A stretch of DNA of 62,017 bases, from NCBI RefSeq assembly GCF_011761475.1, contig NZ_JAASRS010000003.1, positions 1-62,017 of the forward strand. The letters are read 5' to 3'. Shown here in pieces: positions 57,507 to 62,017 of the stretch. The DNA is from Saccharococcus thermophilus (GTDB lineage Bacteria > Bacillota > Bacilli > Bacillales > Anoxybacillaceae). The translations under genes were made by a program, and so were the position numbers. The notes under the pieces were generated by a model. The model worked only from the letters and a program-made list of their open reading frames with translations. It was not told the DNA's origin and searched no databases. Every line of letters starts with the position of its first letter. The stretch's first letter is position 1.

Positions 57507-58790
57507 ATGAACACAAAAAAAATTCTCAAAATGTTAATTGCACTTTTTGCGTCTACTATTATTGCGGCAGGTTGTAGCGCACAAAATGGAAATGACTCAA
57601 AAAAAGCAGAGCAATCAATGGAGCATAGTCAGCATAGAAGTAGTCAATCGAATGGAGCAAGCAATGACAAGGAAAACACAGCTATAGTTGTTCAAGAACC
57701 GAGTGTATATAATGAAGAAGCGAGTAAAAATCTTCTTACATTGTCAACAAAAAACATTACTCGATTAAATACTGATGATCCAGTTGAACTTTCGGTATTA
57801 GTATCACAAACGGTATGGCCGGCTACTCATAAAGAAAATCAACCAAATGGGATTATCCTAGCTCCCCTTGAAAATTGGCAAGCAACATTGGCTGCAGCTG
57901 ATCTTATTCATCATCCAAATAACGGACCTATTTTATTTACAAAAAACAATACAATTCCAAATCAAGTGTTGAATGAAATTCAACGTTTAAATCCACTTGG
58001 GATTAAAGACGGTACACAAATTTTTGTTATCGGTAACTTGCCGAAACAAGAGTTGGATAAACTAAAACGTTATAAAGTTCAACAAATTAATGAAACCGAT
58101 TATGCAGCATTAGCACAAAAAATTGATCAATTGTATGCTGAAGTAGCAGGTAAACTACCAGAGAGTGTCATCATTGGTTCTTTTGAGGAAAAAGCAAAAC
58201 TTTATACGATTCCTGCGGCCAATTGGATTGCTCATATGGAAGAACCGATTTTATACGTTAGTCAAAATAAAATTCCGAAACAAACAGAAGAAGCATTGAA
58301 AAAAAGAAAAGGAAAAGCGAATATCTACATTTTAGGTCCTCAGTCCATAATATCAAAGGAAGTCGAAGAGAAGTTAAAAGAATTTGGAAAGGTTACACGA
58401 ATTTCAGGAGATACTCCAACTCAACAGTCTGTTGCATTTGCGACTTTTAAAGATAAGAAAACAGGATTTGGTTGGGGATTAAACAATCCGGGACACGGTT
58501 TATCATTTGTTTCGACCAAATCTCCTGAAATGGCATTAGCAGCAGCGCCTTTTTCGCATTTAGGAAAACATGCGCCACTTATTTGGCTTGAGAATGGCGA
58601 ACTTACCCCAGAAGTTTATGAGTTTATGGCTACCTTAAAACCAACGTTTGAAAACGATCCAACTGTAGGACCGTATAATCATGCTTATTTATCCGGAACA
58701 GAAAAACTGATTTCGTATCAAACGCAAGGGGTTATTGATGAAAAGCTTGAAATTGTTCCAGAGAGTGGAGAAGAGCATGGCAGTCATTAA
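57507..58790 (+). CDS. Putative cell-wall-binding (CWB2-like) lipoprotein
   Basis: The 427-residue protein has a lipoprotein signal: basic start, hydrophobic core and lipobox IIAAGC with Cys23. A Ser/Asn/His/Gln-rich linker (about 24-60) follows, then repeats with an alternating pattern such as GPILFTKNN...IFVIGNLPK and PILYVSQNKIP...IYILGPQSIIS. That pattern resembles cell-wall-binding repeat 2 domains. The C-terminus is GEEHGSH. It is anchored on the outer face of the membrane; what it does there is unknown. An AAGGAGGG box precedes the ATG at 13 nt. Confidence 0.75.
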   Translation: MNTKKILKMLIALFASTIIAAGCSAQNGNDSKKAEQSMEHSQHRSSQSNGASNDKENTAIVVQEPSVYNEEASKNLLTLSTKNITRLNTDDPVELSVLVSQTVWPATHKENQPNGIILAPLENWQATLAAADLIHHPNNGPILFTKNNTIPNQVLNEIQRLNPLGIKDGTQIFVIGNLPKQELDKLKRYKVQQINETDYAALAQKIDQLYAEVAGKLPESVIIGSFEEKAKLYTIPAANWIAHMEEPILYVSQNKIPKQTEEALKKRKGKANIYILGPQSIISKEVEEKLKEFGKVTRISGDTPTQQSVAFATFKDKKTGFGWGLNNPGHGLSFVSTKSPEMALAAAPFSHLGKHAPLIWLENGELTPEVYEFMATLKPTFENDPTVGPYNHAYLSGTEKLISYQTQGVIDEKLEIVPESGEEHGSH

Positions 58791-58814
58791 GAAAAAATTG
58801 GAGAATTTTTCATT

Positions 58815-58846
58815 AACCGTACAGAAACGCATCTGTACGGTTTTTT
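58815..58846 (+). terminator. Intrinsic terminator after lipoprotein gene
   Basis: AACCGTACAG/CTGTACGGTT stem and T6. Confidence 0.9.
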
Positions 58847-58882
58847 GTTAGTTCAAACTAAAGCTTTTTCTCCCGTCCCATA

Positions 58883-58890
58883 TTAACTAA
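58883..58890. repeat. 8-bp target duplication TTAACTAA (partner at 17946)
   Basis: Directly precedes the outer end of the second composite; see 17946-17953. Confidence 0.85.
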
Positions 58891-60253
58891 CTGTAGATGA
58901 GCAAATTCGCTAACATAAATTTACAACCAAACAAAAAAAGAGACATGAACCCGATTCCTTGATTAGAATAGATGTGTCACCAAAACTATTCACAAGGAGG
59001 TTCATGTCTCATGAATAGATTAGCACATCATCAAGGAATCCACAAGTTTTTCACGATGTTGGGGTTGGCCCTTTATTTTTCAAAACCTGTCATGAAGCAT
59101 CTCGTTCATATCGTGGATGCGCTGACCACCAAAGGATTTGCGGGAACATTGACCGATCTTCATCATTGGAGCTTTCATCCGAACCACCGCACGACACTCA
59201 GCCATTTTTTCACGAAAAGCCCTTGGGATGAAGAGACGCTGCTTCGCAAACTTCAACAGTGGATGCTTCGTCGTGTCGAACGCATCGCCAAACAGGAGAG
59301 TCAACCCCTTTTTGTTTCGATCGATGATACGATTTGCCAAAAAACCAAGCCTTCGTCACAGGCAACGCACGCCATTCAAGGGTGTGATTGGCACTATTCT
59401 CACACAGAGAAAAAGTCGATCTGGGGACATTCTCTCGTTTGGCTCATGGTTCATACGATGACCCAGGCTTTTCCCTTTGCGTTCCGCCTCTACGACAAGG
59501 CGGCTGGGAAAAGCAAGGGGGAACTCGCGATCGAGATGCTTTCTTCTTTGGATGTACACCGTCCTGTTTATGTGCTGATGGACTCTTGGTATCCATCGCA
59601 AACGCTCGTGGAAGCTTGTCTGAAAAAGGGATTCCACGTAATCGCAATGCTCAAGGCCAATCGGCTTCTTTATCCAAAAGGCATTGCGGTTCAGGTGAGG
59701 GAGTTTGCCCGCTACATCGAACCGAAAGACACTCACCTCGTCACGGTGGGAGAAGAGCGTTATCGGGTTTATCGCTACGAAGGCTCTCTCAAAGGTCTCG
59801 ATGATGCCGTGGTGCTGCTCGCTTGGAAAGCCGATCAGCCGATGACATCGGAACATCTTCACTGCGTCTTGAGCACCGACCGGGATCTAAGCGATGAAGA
59901 GATCTTGCGCTACTATGCCCAGCGTTGGTCGATCGAATGTTTTTTCCGTCAAGCGAAAGACCAGCTGAAACTCGATGGATACCGCGTTCGCGGACGTCGG
60001 GCGGTGAAACGCTACTGGATCTTGGTGCAGCTTGCTTACGTGTACAGCATGTTCGAGTCGAACAGCGATTTTTCTGATGGGCTCGATCTTCTGCGCAAGA
60101 GAAAAGGACATAGCCTCGTGGAGTTCATTTACCGTGCAGCGAAACAAAATATTCCCATTGATACCGTGAAAAAACAGCTCCACGTGGCATAAGGGGTACC
60201 CTGTTTGTCTCTTTTACATGGTAATTATTGTAATTAAAATTGCTCAACTACAG
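58891..60253 (+). mobile_element. IS4-family insertion sequence (left arm of split composite)
   Basis: Same 1363-bp element as at 13806-15168, at a constant offset of 45,085. Together with 60254-60570 and 1-2460 it makes a 4140-bp composite in the circular form. Confidence 0.9.
59011..60192 (+). CDS. IS4-family DDE transposase
   Basis: Identical in translation to 13926-15107, with the same fold-back repeat (58940-59010) in front of the ATG. Confidence 0.92.
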   Translation: MNRLAHHQGIHKFFTMLGLALYFSKPVMKHLVHIVDALTTKGFAGTLTDLHHWSFHPNHRTTLSHFFTKSPWDEETLLRKLQQWMLRRVERIAKQESQPLFVSIDDTICQKTKPSSQATHAIQGCDWHYSHTEKKSIWGHSLVWLMVHTMTQAFPFAFRLYDKAAGKSKGELAIEMLSSLDVHRPVYVLMDSWYPSQTLVEACLKKGFHVIAMLKANRLLYPKGIAVQVREFARYIEPKDTHLVTVGEERYRVYRYEGSLKGLDDAVVLLAWKADQPMTSEHLHCVLSTDRDLSDEEILRYYAQRWSIECFFRQAKDQLKLDGYRVRGRRAVKRYWILVQLAYVYSMFESNSDFSDGLDLLRKRKGHSLVEFIYRAAKQNIPIDTVKKQLHVA

Positions 60254-60285
60254 TATGGTAATATAAATATAAAAGCAAACGGTGG

Positions 60286-60325
60286 GATAAAAAGATCAGA
60301 TTCAATGGAATCCGATCTTTTTATC
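60286..60325. terminator. Bidirectional terminator between IS and adh
   Basis: Second copy of the hairpin at 15201-15240. Confidence 0.8.
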
Positions 60326-60369
60326 GCTGGTAAGAATGTTAGTGACAGGCTTTGCTTTTTTTTATTTGT

Positions 60370-61536
60370 TTAGAAGTCGACATCTAGACCATAAAACGCT
60401 GCGATATATAATTTTTTCATTTCTTCTACAGAAGTTTCACGCGGATTTGTGCTTGTACAAGGATCTTTTACGGCATTGGCCGCCATTTCATCCACGTGTG
60501 CGGTGAACGTTTCTTCGGACACTCCGTATTCTTGAAGTGTATTTGGAATATTCATCTTATTATTCAAGTCACGAATCCAAGCAATGAGTGAATCCACCAA
60601 TTCTTTGTTGTTTTCCCCATTCAGACCGAGCCGTTTGGCAATTGCTGCATAACGTTCCTCGACTACCGTGCGATTAAATTGGATTACATATGGTAAATAA
60701 ATCGCATTGGCACATCCATGCGGAATGTTAAATATTGGGCCGCTTTTGTGTGAAAGACTGTGCACATTTCCTAGCACCGCGTTAGCAAATGCCATTCCAG
60801 CCATCGCCTGAGCGTAATGAACTTGTTCGCGGGCTTTAGCATCTCCGTGGTAAGAAGCAAGAAGATTTTCTTTCAGTACTTGAGCTGCTTCAATAGCCAA
60901 GGAATCTGTGAAAATCGTACGAGGCTTTGCTACGTATGCTTCAATACTATGTGTGATTGCGTCCATCCCGCTGTAGGCTGTAACGTGCTTCGGCATGGAT
61001 TGGACCATAATCGGATCAATAATCGCCATGTCTGGCGTCAGTTCAAAATCAGCCAGTGGATATTTGACCCCTGTTTCTGCATCAGTAATAACCGATAAAT
61101 TGGATATTTCTGATGCACTTCCGCTTGTCGTTGGGATCCCCACGAACTTTGCCCTTGTGCGTAAGCGTGGCAGGCTAAATGGACGTGTCGCTTCTTCAAA
61201 TGTCAATTCTGGATGTTCGTAGAACAACCACATCGCTTTTGCCGCATCCATTACTGACCCGCCGCCAATCCCGATCACCCAATCTGGCTGAAAATCATTA
61301 AGAATGCGCACTCCTTTTTTTACCATTTGGGTTGTTGGTTCTGTCGTAATTCCATCAATCACTTTTGTTTCTATATTGGCCTCTGAAAGAAGTTGCTGAA
61401 TTTTATCAAGATTTCCGTTTTTCTTGACGGAGCTGCCGCCAATGACGAGGGCAGCTTTTGTTCCTTCCAGTGTTTTTAAAACATCGAGAGCATTCTCTCC
61501 AAAATAAATATCGCGAGGAATAGTAAAACGATTCAT
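60370..61536 (-). CDS. Iron-containing alcohol dehydrogenase (second copy)
   Basis: Identical in translation to 15285-16451 over all 388 residues. In the circular form this is the same gene as the partial one at 1-966. Confidence 0.93.
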   Translation of the reverse strand: MNRFTIPRDIYFGENALDVLKTLEGTKAALVIGGSSVKKNGNLDKIQQLLSEANIETKVIDGITTEPTTQMVKKGVRILNDFQPDWVIGIGGGSVMDAAKAMWLFYEHPELTFEEATRPFSLPRLRTRAKFVGIPTTSGSASEISNLSVITDAETGVKYPLADFELTPDMAIIDPIMVQSMPKHVTAYSGMDAITHSIEAYVAKPRTIFTDSLAIEAAQVLKENLLASYHGDAKAREQVHYAQAMAGMAFANAVLGNVHSLSHKSGPIFNIPHGCANAIYLPYVIQFNRTVVEERYAAIAKRLGLNGENNKELVDSLIAWIRDLNNKMNIPNTLQEYGVSEETFTAHVDEMAANAVKDPCTSTNPRETSVEEMKKLYIAAFYGLDVDF

Positions 61537-61667
61537 GCTGCTCCCTCCAGTACTCGTGATTGTTTACAGATGCTAGTATAATGTGTATAAAACTTATTGA
61601 GAAGTACGCACTTTATTATCATGTAGTGATAAAAATATAATATAGTGTAAAAAAATATACTTAATGA

Positions 61668-62017
61668 CTGTAGTTGAGCAATTTTAATTACAATAATTAC
61701 CATGTAAAAGAGACAAACAGGGTACCCCTTATGCCACGTGGAGCTGTTTTTTCACGGTATCAATGGGAATATTTTGTTTCGCTGCACGGTAAATGAACTC
61801 CACGAGGCTATGTCCTTTTCTCTTGCGCAGAAGATCGAGCCCATCAGAAAAATCGCTGTTCGACTCGAACATGCTGTACACGTAAGCAAGCTGCACCAAG
61901 ATCCAGTAGCGTTTCACCGCCCGACGTCCGCGAACGCGGTATCCATCGAGTTTCAGCTGGTCTTTCGCTTGACGGAAAAAACATTCGATCGACCAACGCT
62001 GGGCATAGTAGCGCAAG
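61668..62017 (-). mobile_element. IS4-family insertion sequence, cut by window end
   Basis: First 350 bp (inner end) of the fourth IS copy; it corresponds to 1098-1447. Confidence 0.9.
61729..62017 (-). CDS. IS4-family transposase, C-terminal part at window edge
   Basis: The last 95 codons of the transposase, including the YREK residues Glu and Lys. The 5' part is beyond the edge, or at 1448-2340 in the circle. Confidence 0.9.
   Translation of the reverse strand, partial: LRYYAQRWSIECFFRQAKDQLKLDGYRVRGRRAVKRYWILVQLAYVYSMFESNSDFSDGLDLLRKRKGHSLVEFIYRAAKQNIPIDTVKKQLHVA

Larger units (their letters stand above)
60571..62017. repeat. Terminal redundancy, right copy
   Basis: Same sequence as 1-1447. 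Confidence 0.85.

Overview
The window looks like plasmid DNA from a thermophilic Bacillaceae host (Geobacillus, Parageobacillus or a relative). The grounds are codon and protein style, a geobacillin/subtilin-type lantibiotic leader peptide, a CCGG-type restriction enzyme, and many IS4, IS256, IS982, IS630 and IS1182 elements. The first 1447 bases are identical to the last 1447, so the contig closes as a circle of about 60,570 bp with untrimmed terminal redundancy.

The circle is two replicons joined through two directly repeated, apparently identical 4140-bp composite elements. One is complete at 13806-17945. The other spans the contig ends (58891-60570 plus 1-2460). Each element is an iron alcohol dehydrogenase gene between two inverted 1363-bp IS4-family copies. 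The 8-bp flanks are crossed between the two elements: TACAATAA occurs at 2461 and 13798, TTAACTAA at 17946 and 58883. Each replicon segment is therefore bounded by its own target duplication. This is what a cointegrate, or a figure-eight assembly of two plasmids sharing the element, would give; the predicted separate circles are 15,485 and 45,085 bp. Independent support comes from a gene cut at 2461/13805, whose reading frame is restored when the element is removed.

Replicon 1 (2461-13805) carries the interrupted gene of unknown function. Next to it is a GC-rich region of about 965 nt that folds as a large structured RNA, with paired ends, GNRA tetraloops and matching sets of kissing-loop hairpins. 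A cloverleaf-like palindrome follows, then a DUF559-like nuclease, a type II restriction-modification pair, a minimal tyrosine recombinase, two acidic small proteins, a primase-like Rep protein, and an HTH/coiled-coil protein that has two paralogues on replicon 2.

Replicon 2 (17946-58890) begins with accessory DNA full of insertion sequences. It includes an orphan lantibiotic leader peptide upstream of a secreted-protein/ABC-export operon, a Nudix hydrolase, and a type I restriction locus with an IS-truncated hsdS, an intact hsdR and no hsdM. Its backbone is a mobilization operon on the minus strand (relaxase, coupling protein, topoisomerase III, ArdC-like protein and small genes), mobilization accessory genes on the plus strand, a ParMRC-type partition locus, and a Rep protein with 24-bp iterons inside its coding sequence and an antisense-RNA attenuator in its leader. 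It also has a PemK-like protein and a TnpI-like recombinase with a 115-bp resolution site. No mating-pair-formation genes are present, so this replicon looks mobilizable rather than self-transmissible.
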